The notes beneath the pieces are model-generated. The model did no database searches, was not told where the DNA came from, and worked only from the letters and a program-made list of their open reading frames with translations. The position numbers were made by a program, and so were the translations under genes. From contig NW_027043820.1 in the NCBI RefSeq assembly GCF_037102585.1, positions 1,956,501-2,020,500 of the forward strand: a stretch of DNA of 64,000 nt, given 5' to 3'. This DNA is from Saccharomycopsis crataegensis (Eukaryota; Ascomycota; Saccharomycetes; Ascoideales; Saccharomycopsidaceae). Positions 31,198 to 41,600 of this stretch are shown piece by piece; positions within the stretch are counted from its first letter, which is position 1, and every line of letters begins with the position of its first letter.

Positions 31198-32268
31198 CTA
31201 CTCCTGCTCTTCAAAGTTTCTAAGTTTATCATACATTGGGTTGTGTTCGTAGAGTAAAAATTGGCAAATTGCATTTGTGGCATGCGCGCTTTGAGTGTGG
31301 AGTAACCAATGGTCCGAAGTAAATGTTTTCAAAGTGCTTTTTGGGAAATACTTGGAGATGTTGGAGTTCATTTTTAATGTTTCATTCAAGGCTTTAGGAT
31401 AGTAAGTGGAGTTTCTGCCCATCAAGAAAAGTGTTGGCTTATCAAACTTAGATTCCTTAATCTCGGACATAGGCCATTTTTCATAATCTTCTAAAAAGGA
31501 GCTCTCAATAATATGATTCACCGGCACTCTTGATTCCAAATACTGGTATTTATTCAATTCTTTTGAGTTGACTCTTTGATTGGTGATGTTACTTAAAAGA
31601 TAGCCCAAAGTCCTATTATCCTTGATCCCATATTTGGTGGACAAAATTTCATAACATTTTTCCAAATATTCTCTGTCAAACTTCGTAATTTTGGAATCAT
31701 TCAAGAGAAATGCTAATCCCTTCACCCAAGATTCTAATTCTGCTGATGCAGTAGCCGTCAAATCTTGTGGCAAACTTTCGATAACCACCAATTTTTCAAT
31801 ATTCATGTCTTTGGATCTCAACAAGCTTGCCAACATAGCGATCTTTCCCCCCAAACCTTCACCAATCAACATGACCTTTTCGAACCCCAACTCTTTGTAA
31901 AATTCCACTAAGTCATCCAACAATGTGTTGATGTCAAAAGGTTTTGCGAATTCAATTTGCTTCATTCTACTGAAATGATTTCTCAAGTTGGCAGTATACA
32001 CATTGGTCTCCAAAGTCTTCAGAATGTCATTTACTTCAACTTTATTTGCCAGTTTGTTGGATAAAAAATCATGGATGAAAATCACTGGCTCATCTGGATT
32101 ATTCAAAGACTTTGGTAGGAAAGAATGGCTTGGTTTATAGACATCGAAATCAAAGGAATGTCCCTTCAGAGAAAATAGTTGCTCCTCAGGAAACCTGCTG
32201 ATGGTCGATACCAACCTTTTAGTCACACCCACTCTGCTAATATTTTTGAATGAGGAATATCTGAGCAT
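31198..32268 (-). CDS. Alpha/beta-hydrolase of the Eat1/Imo32 family with degenerate active site
   Basis: Encodes 356 residues from ATG 32268; the frame extends to a TTG at 32421 but has no earlier ATG. Residues 1-22 look like a mitochondrial presequence (MLRYSSFKNISRVGVTKRL). The alpha/beta-hydrolase layout of Imo32/Eat1 is kept: PVIFIHDFLSNKLAN, VYTANLRNHFSR, LIGEGLGGKIAMLASL, KPTLFLMGRNSTYYP and a late His in SDHWLLH. Three key motifs are changed: HG to HD, the NHGxS strand to NHFSR, and the nucleophile elbow GxSxG to GEGLG, so the serine is missing. It is probably not an esterase or alcohol acyltransferase; a binding or scaffold role is inference. Confidence 0.75.
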   Translation of the reverse strand: MLRYSSFKNISRVGVTKRLVSTISRFPEEQLFSLKGHSFDFDVYKPSHSFLPKSLNNPDEPVIFIHDFLSNKLANKVEVNDILKTLETNVYTANLRNHFSRMKQIEFAKPFDINTLLDDLVEFYKELGFEKVMLIGEGLGGKIAMLASLLRSKDMNIEKLVVIESLPQDLTATASAELESWVKGLAFLLNDSKITKFDREYLEKCYEILSTKYGIKDNRTLGYLLSNITNQRVNSKELNKYQYLESRVPVNHIIESSFLEDYEKWPMSEIKESKFDKPTLFLMGRNSTYYPKALNETLKMNSNISKYFPKSTLKTFTSDHWLLHTQSAHATNAICQFLLYEHNPMYDKLRNFEEQE

Positions 32269-32558
32269 TGTTCTGTTTAATAATAGTATTAGCTTTGTAC
32301 CAATGGAAATAGTGATTGAAAATATGATTTTGAATAAATGTGGCGCAAGAGAAAAAAAATAAACGAAAAGAATTGCAAAAAACTGAGAGATGAGATTATG
32401 GTGCTGCTCCGAAACACCCAAGATAGTGGTACACTCTGGAAATCAAAAACAAAGCACAAAAGAAAACATCTTAGTCCCTGCTAACTCGAACTTCTTTATT
32501 ATTTGCTAACAAGAATCGCATGCTAATCAGTTTATCGGAATCGGAAACTTGAATAAAA
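32269..32558. promoter_or_regulatory. Divergent promoter between the Eat1-like gene and CSN2
   Basis: A 290-bp head-to-head intergenic region. The minus frame of the Eat1-like gene stays open through half of it but without ATG. No binding site is identified. Confidence 0.45.
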
Positions 32559-34403
32559 ATGTCGGACAATGAAGATTTTATGATGTCGGAAGAGGAGGAA
32601 GACCCATTTGAATATGAGGATTCAGATGATGAAATGGTTGCCTCTGATGGCGGTAGCTTCCAAGAGGATTCGGATGAAGAAGGAGAAGAAAGTTTAGAAA
32701 ATCAATATTATTCTGCTAAGTCTATTAAGGAAGATGACTTGGATGCCGCATTGGAGTTGTTTGCTAAGATAAAGGATCAAGTTGAAGGCGGCGAGGGTGA
32801 TAAACAAAAAGTGTGGAAATTCAAGTCCCTTAAGCAACTTATGAAAATTCATTACCAATTGAACCATATGGATGATTTGATGAAATTATACAAGGAGCTC
32901 TTAAACATGAATGATTATATTGAAGATAAAAATTACTTTTTGAGTTCATTGGTAAAAATTATTGATCGATATGGCAAATCAAATAATCCAGAATTTCTTG
33001 AGAAATTTATCGAGTTGCCATTGGCACATCCCTCTTATTTGAATGATAAATTATTTATAAAGTTGAATATTGCTAAATTGAATTTTTTGGAAGGCAAGAA
33101 TGATGGAGAAAACAACCTCTCTGCAATTGACCAGTTGATCGATTTGGTAATTGAGAAATGTGAAGAGACCACTAATGAGTATACCAAAAAGCAACACTTG
33201 TTGGAAACATATTCGATTCAGTTGAAGATATTATTGTCCATGTCAGATATAGGGAGTATTAATTCAATAAAGAAGTTGAGGAACACGTTCAAAAAATGTA
33301 ATGAGCTTGAACATAATATTATTGCTCATCCCAAGATATTGGGGGTTATAAATGAAGCCCAAGGGAAGCTTTTAATGATAGAAAGAGACTTCCATAAATC
33401 AGTTGAAATATTGATGGAAAGTTTCAAGAATTATGATGAAAGTGGGTCCAATGTTGATAAATCGAGGATCTTAAAAAATTTAATAGTTTTGAACCTTTTG
33501 AATTTGAAATCGGAAGTCAGTATTTTGCAATCCAATGAAATCAAGCCATATTTAAGAAACTCTGATGATGAGGATATTGATAATTTAATGAAACTATTGA
33601 AATATTATGAGGATAATGATATTTCAAGCTTCCATCAATTAATCGCAGATTCAGAGTCTACAAAAGAGCAATTTATCACCAAGGATGATTACAATTTCTT
33701 GAAAATTTTCAAAGGGGATATTATCAATTCAATAAACTACAAGTCCCTTAATAACTTTTTCAAGTCATTTAGCGCTTTGCCAATTGATTTCTTGTGCAAA
33801 GTTTTGAATATTGACAATAAATTGCAACTAGAGGAATTGGTATTTGATATGATTAGTGAGGACATTTTACTTTATGATATCAAATTCGATTATGTTAGTT
33901 CAACTATCCTTGTTTCCAATGATAGTAATAACCCTTTGATACCCCCACAATTGAAATATATTGACATTATTGCCAACTTAAAGAACTATAACCAAAAGGA
34001 TATTGCGTCTAAATTGTTGATTGCCGAAAATATTGATAAATTATCAATTGAATCTATCAGGGAGTGGTTAATAAGAATACAAAGCTCCATTCCGGCAGTT
34101 TCAAAAGAGAAATTAACCCAAAATGAAAAAGTACAGTTAGAAAAATCGTTTGCCATAAAGAAAGTCACTTCGGAAAGAGGTCATTTAGATTTCAATGATT
34201 CTTTGAATATTGTCACTCAAGATGATAAGTTGTCATCGTTATTGGTGCGTAACCTCAAACTATGCTCTAGTGATCAACAAAGAAAAGTAAACTCATCCAG
34301 CAAGGTTGATAGGTTCCAATCTCTCATTGCTTTAAGTGAAAGATTAGATAACTATCAAAATACAATTTTCAATGATGCAGACTTGACGTATGTTCCAAAC
34401 TAA
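32559..34403 (+). CDS. CSN2: COP9 signalosome subunit 2 (PCI protein)
   Basis: Encodes 614 residues. The N-terminus is the hallmark of Csn2: MSDNEDFMMSEEEEDPFEYE, then an acidic stretch and ENQYYSAKSIKEDDLDAALE. TPR-like helices (WKFKSLKQLMKIHYQLN, KLYKELLNM) lead to the PCI/winged-helix region, and the C-terminus ends in SLIALSERLDNYQN. It is longer than metazoan Csn2 (about 440) owing to divergent middle segments. Family knowledge: Csn2 is the cullin-binding subunit of the COP9 complex that deneddylates cullins. It is divergently transcribed from the Eat1-like gene. Confidence 0.85.
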   Translation: MSDNEDFMMSEEEEDPFEYEDSDDEMVASDGGSFQEDSDEEGEESLENQYYSAKSIKEDDLDAALELFAKIKDQVEGGEGDKQKVWKFKSLKQLMKIHYQLNHMDDLMKLYKELLNMNDYIEDKNYFLSSLVKIIDRYGKSNNPEFLEKFIELPLAHPSYLNDKLFIKLNIAKLNFLEGKNDGENNLSAIDQLIDLVIEKCEETTNEYTKKQHLLETYSIQLKILLSMSDIGSINSIKKLRNTFKKCNELEHNIIAHPKILGVINEAQGKLLMIERDFHKSVEILMESFKNYDESGSNVDKSRILKNLIVLNLLNLKSEVSILQSNEIKPYLRNSDDEDIDNLMKLLKYYEDNDISSFHQLIADSESTKEQFITKDDYNFLKIFKGDIINSINYKSLNNFFKSFSALPIDFLCKVLNIDNKLQLEELVFDMISEDILLYDIKFDYVSSTILVSNDSNNPLIPPQLKYIDIIANLKNYNQKDIASKLLIAENIDKLSIESIREWLIRIQSSIPAVSKEKLTQNEKVQLEKSFAIKKVTSERGHLDFNDSLNIVTQDDKLSSLLVRNLKLCSSDQQRKVNSSSKVDRFQSLIALSERLDNYQNTIFNDADLTYVPN

Positions 34404-34997
34404 GTATGTGTCTTCTACAACATTTCATTCCTTTTTTTTGCTTTGTTTTTGTTATTATTATTATTGGGATTATTATACTGTTATGGTCGTTATTGCTTTT
34501 ATAACACCATAAGATATTTGTTTTGCTTGGCTTTTCGGTTATATATATTCTTCAACTTTCACTTGGCAAGATTTGTTTAATCAGAACTAGAAAAAAATTT
34601 GATTTGTACTAATGACTGATTTGATACATTAAAGTTTAAACAAAATGAACACAGATCTCTCTATGGGTTTTCATGGACTATGAACGACGGATAATTGAAA
34701 AATCAAAAATTACTTATAAATTTTCCTTTGATATTGCGGACGTCATTTTGCCTGCCACCTGCGGGTGTCACTTACATTGTAGATAATTTATAAGGTTTAC
34801 ACAAAACCAAGTATATGAGGCTGGGTACGCCTTTTAGCACCGAAAGCTGGGCTTATTTTAATTTTATGAAGTTACGAAAGATATTAGTTCTTTTTTAATT
34901 TGAATAAATATTAACAAGCAGTTTAGAGAGTACAAAAAACTATGGCAGATTTTGGAATAATGAACATATGGAATTATATGACTAAGCTTCAATCTGC
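34404..34997. other. Convergent intergenic region, CSN2 and CYC1
   Basis: 594 bp between converging 3' ends, with a (TTA)n stretch at 34448-34466 and T-rich putative polyadenylation sequence. I see no gene. Confidence 0.45.
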
Positions 34998-35708
34998 TTA
35001 GTTGGTAGCTTCCATCAAGTAAGTGACCAAGTCATTTCTGTCCTTGTCCTTCTTAAGACCACCGAAGGCCATCTTGGTACCTGGAATGTACTTCTTTGGG
35101 TTAACCAAGTAGTCGCTCATGGTTTGTGGAGTCCATTGAACAGCCTTCTTGATGTTGGCATCAGTGTAAGAGTAACCTGGGGCTTGACCGGAAATTCTGG
35201 TGAAGATACCGTGGAGGTTTGGACCAACCTTGTGTGGACCACCCTTTTCAACGGTGTGGCATTGCAAACATCTAGTCTTGAACAAGTTAGCACCCTTCTT
35301 AACGTTACCTGGATATTTTGTTAGTTAGAAAAAATCTTGGAATATTTTTATAAAAAAAAATATGAAATCTAGTAGGAGAGCGAAAACTAATGTCTTAGAA
35401 TACCTCCAAATACAAATAAATCTGATCGTTAGATATTTTGTTTACTTGGCGTCATGATCAACCGCTGATGAAATTTTAAAATCATAACCTAAGAAAAAGC
35501 TAACCCATAGTTCAGTTCCTTTCCTATATAGATATTCTCTGATAATATTCAAGTCCACCTGTTTGAAAAACAATGCCATGACTGCCAATAGTCTATTCAA
35601 TCACGATTTATACAAATCTTTACAAATCCATCTAACAACACCAAGTAAACATCGCCAACAGAAAAAAATGTGGAACTGGTAATACTGACCTTTCTTGAAT
35701 TCACCCAT
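34998..35708 (-). CDS. CYC1: Cytochrome c, spliced
   Basis: Exon 1 is only 19 bp (35690-35708, MGEFKK plus one base) and exon 2 is 34998-35308, giving 109 residues. The 381-bp intron (35309-35689) has a non-consensus donor GTCAGT, branch CTAAC and acceptor CCAG. Exon 2 has the heme motif CLQCH, the axial Met in GTKMAFGG, and the classic [24 protein letters not shown] and [18 protein letters not shown]. Cytochrome c carries electrons from complex III to IV in the intermembrane space. Residues 7-12 NVKKGA bridge the junction correctly. A CCAAT box lies about 165 bp upstream. Confidence 0.97.
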
Positions 35709-36333
35709 TATTTATAGTTTATTTGAGAATGTTGTTTTTGTTAATAAAATATGTCAACTTAGTATATGAAAAGGAAGGAGAATAGAGATATATTTTCTGT
35801 GTGCAAAAAAATTTCAATTTTTATTCTTTTTTTTTCGAGTTGATTTTGTTTGACAAATTCTGCGGATGCTATTGGCTGAGCGGAGTAGAATAAACACGTC
35901 CGCAGGAACCCGTGCCTGTCCGGTTGGAGCCGATATATGATGTGACCAATTTCTGGAAGCAGAACTTCGGAGCAGTAGTCATGCCAGTCTAGAGTGCTAT
36001 AGATTCACCATACCGTCTGCACAGTTGGTTATCATCTTTTGTATCGGCCGAGGTCTATTTAAAACCAACTTCGTAAAAATTTTCCATGCTTATAGTTTAC
36101 ACTAATAATACATCTAGATTTACATATCTTCGATCCCAATATTAGTTGAGGGTTAAAGCTTTGCCCTCACCACCACTACTACTACTTGAAACAACAAATT
36201 AATAATAATTAGTACAGTGACTTATGTTAAATTAAGTAGAGATTTATATAGAAAGCGAGGACATAAAAACTAAAGGGGAAAAAAAATCATTGAGCATTCA
36301 AAGCAATTTTCGTACCAAGAAATGGAAAACTGA
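35709..36333. other. Intergenic region, promoter of cytochrome c
   Basis: 625 bp between two minus-strand genes. It includes the CCAAT box, a GC-rich block at 35890-35950, and the 3' flank of the decarboxylase gene. No other gene seen. Confidence 0.5.
35869..35877 (-). promoter_or_regulatory. CCAAT box upstream of cytochrome c
   Basis: ATTGG at 35871-35875 reads CCAAT on the coding strand (AGCCAATAGC), the core bound by the Hap2/3/4/5 complex that activates respiratory genes such as CYC1. Several CGG/CCG triplets at 35862-35930 could serve zinc-cluster factors, but no exact Hap1 consensus was found. Confidence 0.5.
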
Positions 36334-38076
36334 TCATTTCTTGTTGGTACTGGCGGTCATTTCAGCTTGCTTGACCAAAGAATCTGGAGCATCCATAATT
36401 GGGAAGAACAATTCAACCAATCTGATCTTATCAGCCTTGGAAAATTCGACATCCTTGAAAAGATCCTTGACTTCCTTGACAGTCTTGATTTCCATACTTT
36501 CGGAGTTTTCTTCAGTGGCACCGAAGGTCTTCAACAATAATTGATGTCTCCATGGTTGAATCTCATTGTAACCAGCAGTTGGACCATGGATCAACTTTTC
36601 AATAGTGTAACCAGAGTTGTTTAAAACAAACAAGTATGGAGTCAAGTTCCATCTGATCATGGTGGAAATTTCTTGAACAGTCAATTGCAATGAGCCGTCA
36701 CCAACAAACAAAAGAACTCTTCTTGGCTTGGCTAATTCAGTACTAGCAAAGGAGGCACCAAGACAAGAACCAACAGTGTAACCGATGGAACCCCACAAGA
36801 CTTGAGAAATACCAATGGTGTTCTTTGGGAACTTGGTAGAAGCAATACCGAAAGCGGAAGTACCGGTTTCAGTAATAATAATATCACCTTCTTGCAACCA
36901 GGTAGATAATTCATTCCAGAACCATGCTTGAGTAAGTGATGAATCATCAGTCATTTCTTTTTCTGGCTTGTAGTGTGCAGCAGGGATAGGGTGGTCCTTT
37001 GGAACATAGGCGCTGTTGGCAGCCTTCAATCTAGAAATCCAGTTTTCATTAGTGGTGATTTTCTTCAACAAACTTTGCATTTGAGTCTTTGGATAGATGG
37101 CTCTCTTGATCTTGGTGTAGTCGGAGTGGAACTCGATCATGTTGTGAATATCGAAACCGTAAGTGAAAGAACCAGTGTTGAAATCTGACATCAAGGAACC
37201 AACAGAGATAACAAGGTCAGCAGAGTTGACGACTTCCTTGACTTCTGGGGTACTCAAGGACCCAATGTACACACCACCAAATCTTGGGTCTTCTTCGGTA
37301 ACGGCAGACTTACCCATTGGACTAACGAAGGTTGGGAATTGAGTGATTGCCATCAATTTTTCAGTTTCTTCCTTAACATTGTATCTAACAGCACAGGCAT
37401 CGACCAAGATGATTGGGTTCTTGCACTTAGCAACCAATCTCAAAATTTCTTCAAAAATTTCATCTTCAGTAGCTGGGTCATTTGGAGGAAGAGTCAAGTC
37501 AATTGGGGTTTTCAATAAAGAGGCATCAACTTCCATGTTAACAAAATTGGTTGGAAGACCAACGTAAACTGGCTTTTGGTAGGTCCAAGCAGTCTTGATG
37601 GCATCATCGATGTGTTTAGTAGCAGTTTTGATATCGTCAATGCTGTAAGTGGCCTTACTAAGTTCAGAACTCATTCTTTGGAAGACATTAAAGTCACCAT
37701 CACCCAATGTGTGATGAAGCAAAAGCTTCTTTGATTGAGCTTCAGTAGAAGGAGTGCCAACAATATGAATAACACCCAAGCTTTCACTGGCTGCACCACC
37801 AATACCACAAAGAGTACTCAATTCACCAACACCATAAGTTGTAATTAACGCCGAAAGCTTCTTAATTCTGGCATAACCATCAGCAGCATAAGCAGCGTTC
37901 AATTCATTGGCATTACCAGCCCATTTCATTTCTGGAACATCGTAGATGTAGTCTAACAAGGCCAAGTTGAAATCACCTGGAAGACCGAAAACGGTGTCTA
38001 TACCAACTTGGTGAAGTCTGGTAAATATGTAGAGTCCAAGTGGAACCTTGGTAGAGTTAGCAGCAGCACCAGTCAT
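36334..38076 (-). CDS. PDC1: Pyruvate decarboxylase
   Basis: Encodes 580 residues, slightly longer than the S. cerevisiae enzymes (563). It has the N-terminal thiamine-diphosphate motif FGLPGDFNLALLDYIY, the catalytic Glu in NANELNAAYAADGYAR, the His pair in LLLHHTLGDGDF, the allosteric Cys in VDACAVRYNV, and the cofactor motif GDGSLQLTVQEISTMIRW to NNSGYTIEKLIHGP. It converts pyruvate to acetaldehyde and CO2 in the cytosol. Leucine codons are mostly TTG and codon use is biased, which fits high expression. Numbering among PDC paralogues is not implied by the symbol. Confidence 0.95.
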   Translation of the reverse strand: MTGAAANSTKVPLGLYIFTRLHQVGIDTVFGLPGDFNLALLDYIYDVPEMKWAGNANELNAAYAADGYARIKKLSALITTYGVGELSTLCGIGGAASESLGVIHIVGTPSTEAQSKKLLLHHTLGDGDFNVFQRMSSELSKATYSIDDIKTATKHIDDAIKTAWTYQKPVYVGLPTNFVNMEVDASLLKTPIDLTLPPNDPATEDEIFEEILRLVAKCKNPIILVDACAVRYNVKEETEKLMAITQFPTFVSPMGKSAVTEEDPRFGGVYIGSLSTPEVKEVVNSADLVISVGSLMSDFNTGSFTYGFDIHNMIEFHSDYTKIKRAIYPKTQMQSLLKKITTNENWISRLKAANSAYVPKDHPIPAAHYKPEKEMTDDSSLTQAWFWNELSTWLQEGDIIITETGTSAFGIASTKFPKNTIGISQVLWGSIGYTVGSCLGASFASTELAKPRRVLLFVGDGSLQLTVQEISTMIRWNLTPYLFVLNNSGYTIEKLIHGPTAGYNEIQPWRHQLLLKTFGATEENSESMEIKTVKEVKDLFKDVEFSKADKIRLVELFFPIMDAPDSLVKQAEMTASTNKK

Positions 38077-38673
38077 TGTGAACTTTTTGGATAAAATAAA
38101 AAAAAAATTGTGAGTTTGTAAAATATTACTTTGTTGGTTGTCGTAATAAGATAGTGTAAGAAAAAAATATCAACCTCATGTTTCGGGTCGTTGGTTGCTA
38201 TATTTATAGTCGGTACATTTACCGGAGCACCTCGGACTGTATAAGCATAAGTACCATCTCCAGACCGACCTGGACTTTCGAACATGCTACAATATTATTT
38301 TTTTTTTCAGCCGCAATCCGGAAAAAATATTCGTAATCGTTTCATTGCTATTGTCAACTTTAGGCACACCCTAGTACTCATCTGGTGACCCAGCGTCTGG
38401 TGACCGACCTGTCATAATATCGTGCCACTTCGGACAGACAAGTCATCAACCGCGCGGGAAGCTTACTTTTTTTTGTGATTATTACAGATAATCGCATATA
38501 CATACATTGATGTTTGAAGGGTTACCCTGGCAGAAAATGAAATATATATCCGGGTAAATGAGTATCAAATCTATCAAAGCCAATTCTTGCACTATTGGTA
38601 TAGAATCGCTGATACTATCAACCAAATGTTGGCCTTTCATTCTCCAAGGTTGCAGCAAGATACACTTGGGTAA
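38077..38673. promoter_or_regulatory. Divergent promoter between PDC1 and SSY1
   Basis: A 597-bp head-to-head region. Two exact 10-bp direct repeats occur: GACCGACCTG at 38263-38272 and 38402-38411, and TCTGGTGACC at 38381-38390 and 38396-38405. They are candidate activator sites for the decarboxylase gene. TATATTTATAG at 38198-38208 may be its TATA region. Confidence 0.5.
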
Positions 38674-41600
38674 ATGTCAACGCTGGAGCAATATTCTGAG
38701 CTTGGTGAGAACACTTGCTCTCCACCGCGGTCTGTACAAATAGAGAATCTCCCACAAGATCACCTTGAAGTTGACGGCATTCAAACAAATTTGGAATTTG
38801 ACACTTTTTCCAATGATGATAGTAATAATGGCAATGACAACAGTAATATGAACAATAATGTGAACAATAATGTGAGTAATCTTTACTCTAACCTATTTCC
38901 CTCATTTAATTTCATTAGCTTCCCTGTCACAAATAATGCTCGAAATTCTTCAATCGATAGTGGAAATAATGAGCATAATTTTCAGCAAGAAGATATAGAT
39001 GATGTCTCGGTTAATTCGTTTAACTCTTCTGTCTTGAATAGGATGGCAAGTGAGCTATTCGATGATGAGTATAATATCAGAAGATCCATGCAAAATATAT
39101 CCGCAAACAAGAATTTCTATTCAAATTACTATGATGAGTTAATCAAGGAGAAGAGCACCAAGGATAACGTTGGTGATGATTACAATGATTCTTCAGATTT
39201 CCAAAAATATATCACAGAATTTAATAAAGAGTTGAAAATTGAAACAAATTTAAAGAAGATTCTTGACAAAAAGAAATCTGACACCAACAATTTGAAGAAC
39301 AAAACCTTAATAAACGTTATCAACGATGAGCATTACATTTCTCAAAATTATTATGTCCCTGATGATGATACAAAGGTTTCACAAGATAATGTTGATTTAT
39401 TAGATAATAATTCTAAGCAATATTACTGTGAAAAGAAACAGTTCCACAGCTTCCTACCGAAAAAGTCATTGGCCAGTTTTAACTCGAGGATGTCGCCTTC
39501 AAAATTAAAGCACAAAGGTTCACTTTTAAAAGGATTACATAGAGATGGTTCCATCGCCACTCCAAAGAATCATACTACACCCACTAATCCTTTTAATTCT
39601 GTCGTGAAAACACCGATGTCAATTTCTCTGCATATGAATCCATTCAAATTCAAAATATTCTCTAGCAGTTCCGCCTCGATTATCGCAAGTGTTCACACTG
39701 ATAGGGGTCATGGATACTCTTCAAATATTGATGGTGATGCTATCACTTCGGTAAAAAGTATCAAACCTAATGATAAATATAAAAAGATAATTTTTGATAA
39801 AAGCTGTGCCGTCTCACCTGCTGATTCTACGGTGAAGCGCGCCGCTTCTAGGATCAAAAATGAAATTAATACCACAACTACAGAGGGCTATTCCTCTGAT
39901 AGCCACAACGATATAAGCAGTGATGATTTAATTGATGAAGATAATTTAACTGGGTCAAGAAATTATCCAGCAAGATATAATTCTGATGATTCTGAACTAG
40001 ACGACATTAGTGCCACCAGAGGCAGTGCGATTATGTCTAGGAGCGCAAGCAACAACAATGGCAACGGAAAGACCAATGATATTGTTGATGATCCGAGATA
40101 CGGTTCATTACAGAAGAAGTTAACACAGAGACATTTGCAAATGATTGCCCTCAGCGGAACCTTGGGTGTTGGCCTTTATCTTAGCACCTCCAAGAACTTT
40201 CTGATTAGTGGGCCACTTGGAGCTTTACTAGGGTTTATTATTGCAGGATCTGTGGTACTATCGACAATGTTATCGCTCTGCGAGATGGTTACGTTCATTC
40301 CTCTTGTTGGCGGTGTTTCTGGTATTGGATCACGTTTTGTTGATGATGCGTTTGGCTTTGCTTCTGGTTTTATTTACTGGATCAATTATATCATGTCATT
40401 ACCAAGTGAAATTACTGCAGCGACAATTATGTTAAGTTATTATGATAATATTGAAATCCCAGGCCCCGGAGCTGCTGGCTGGATCACCTTCTTTTTGGTA
40501 TGGACTGTGGTGGTGAATTTGTTAGATGTAAGAGTTTATGGTGAATTAGAGTTCTTCTTTTCACTATTGAAAATTTTGGTGATGATGCTATCAATAATCT
40601 TGAACATTATCATTAATGTTGGCGGAATGCCCCCTGAGAGGACGAAAATTGGATTCACATATTGGCAAGCTTCTCAGAGCGACCCATCTCAAGGTTTGAC
40701 ATACGGACTTTTCCGCCCTACTTTTGATTTGAAGGATACCGGAATTGGCTCTTTGAACGGTATTGGAGGCAACACTGGCAGATTTTTGAGCATATTGATA
40801 TCCACTTGTATTTCCAATTATGCGTATGTAGGCACTGAAATCCTGGTGATTGTTGCAGCTGAAGCAAAACATCCTCGAAAGGCTTTGCCATCTGCTACCA
40901 ATAGAATTTTTTGGAGAATCTTATTATTTTATATTTTTTCAGTCTTTTGTGTTGGTTTAAATTTCTATGCTGGTGATCCAAGATTGTTACGCTACCGGAC
41001 TATCAACTCAGATGATACTAGTGACAATCGTACCGCAATTCAAGAAGCGATAGTTGATTATTTTGGAGGTGATGTTTGCACTCAACAGAAGAACACTGAC
41101 AGGTTAAAAAATTTCAGTGGACTATATAATGGTAACCAATCGCCTTGGATTATTGCTTTTCAGAATGCTAGACTTTGCTCCCTCTCCGCTGTCTTCAACG
41201 GGATGTTTGTGGTATTCGCTCTTAGTGCTGGCTCCTCTCAACTTTATGCTTCAAGTCGTACATTGTATCAAATGGCACTACAAGGAAAAGCCCCTTCGAT
41301 ATTCAGTCGCTGCTCTAAACAAGGGGTGCCATATTTAGCAGTGATATTTCTGGGAATGTTTGGATCACTTGCTTATCTTTGCATTAGCAACGATTCTAAT
41401 AATGTTTTTCAAAGATTGATGATGCTTTGCTCGTCCAGCGGAGAAATTGTCTGGGCATGTATGTGCTTATCGTTCATCAGATACTATTATGGTCTAAAGC
41501 TGAGAACCGATTTAATATCGAGAAATTCTCCAGCTTTTCCATACAAGAGTCCCATGCAGCCATATCTAGCTTATTATGGTTTAATTGTAGGACTTTTCCT

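Noticed and set aside
35860-35940. Hap1 binding site in the cytochrome c promoter
   Set aside because: Several CGG/CCG triplets occur but none with the CGG-N6-CGG direct-repeat consensus; only the CCAAT box was retained.
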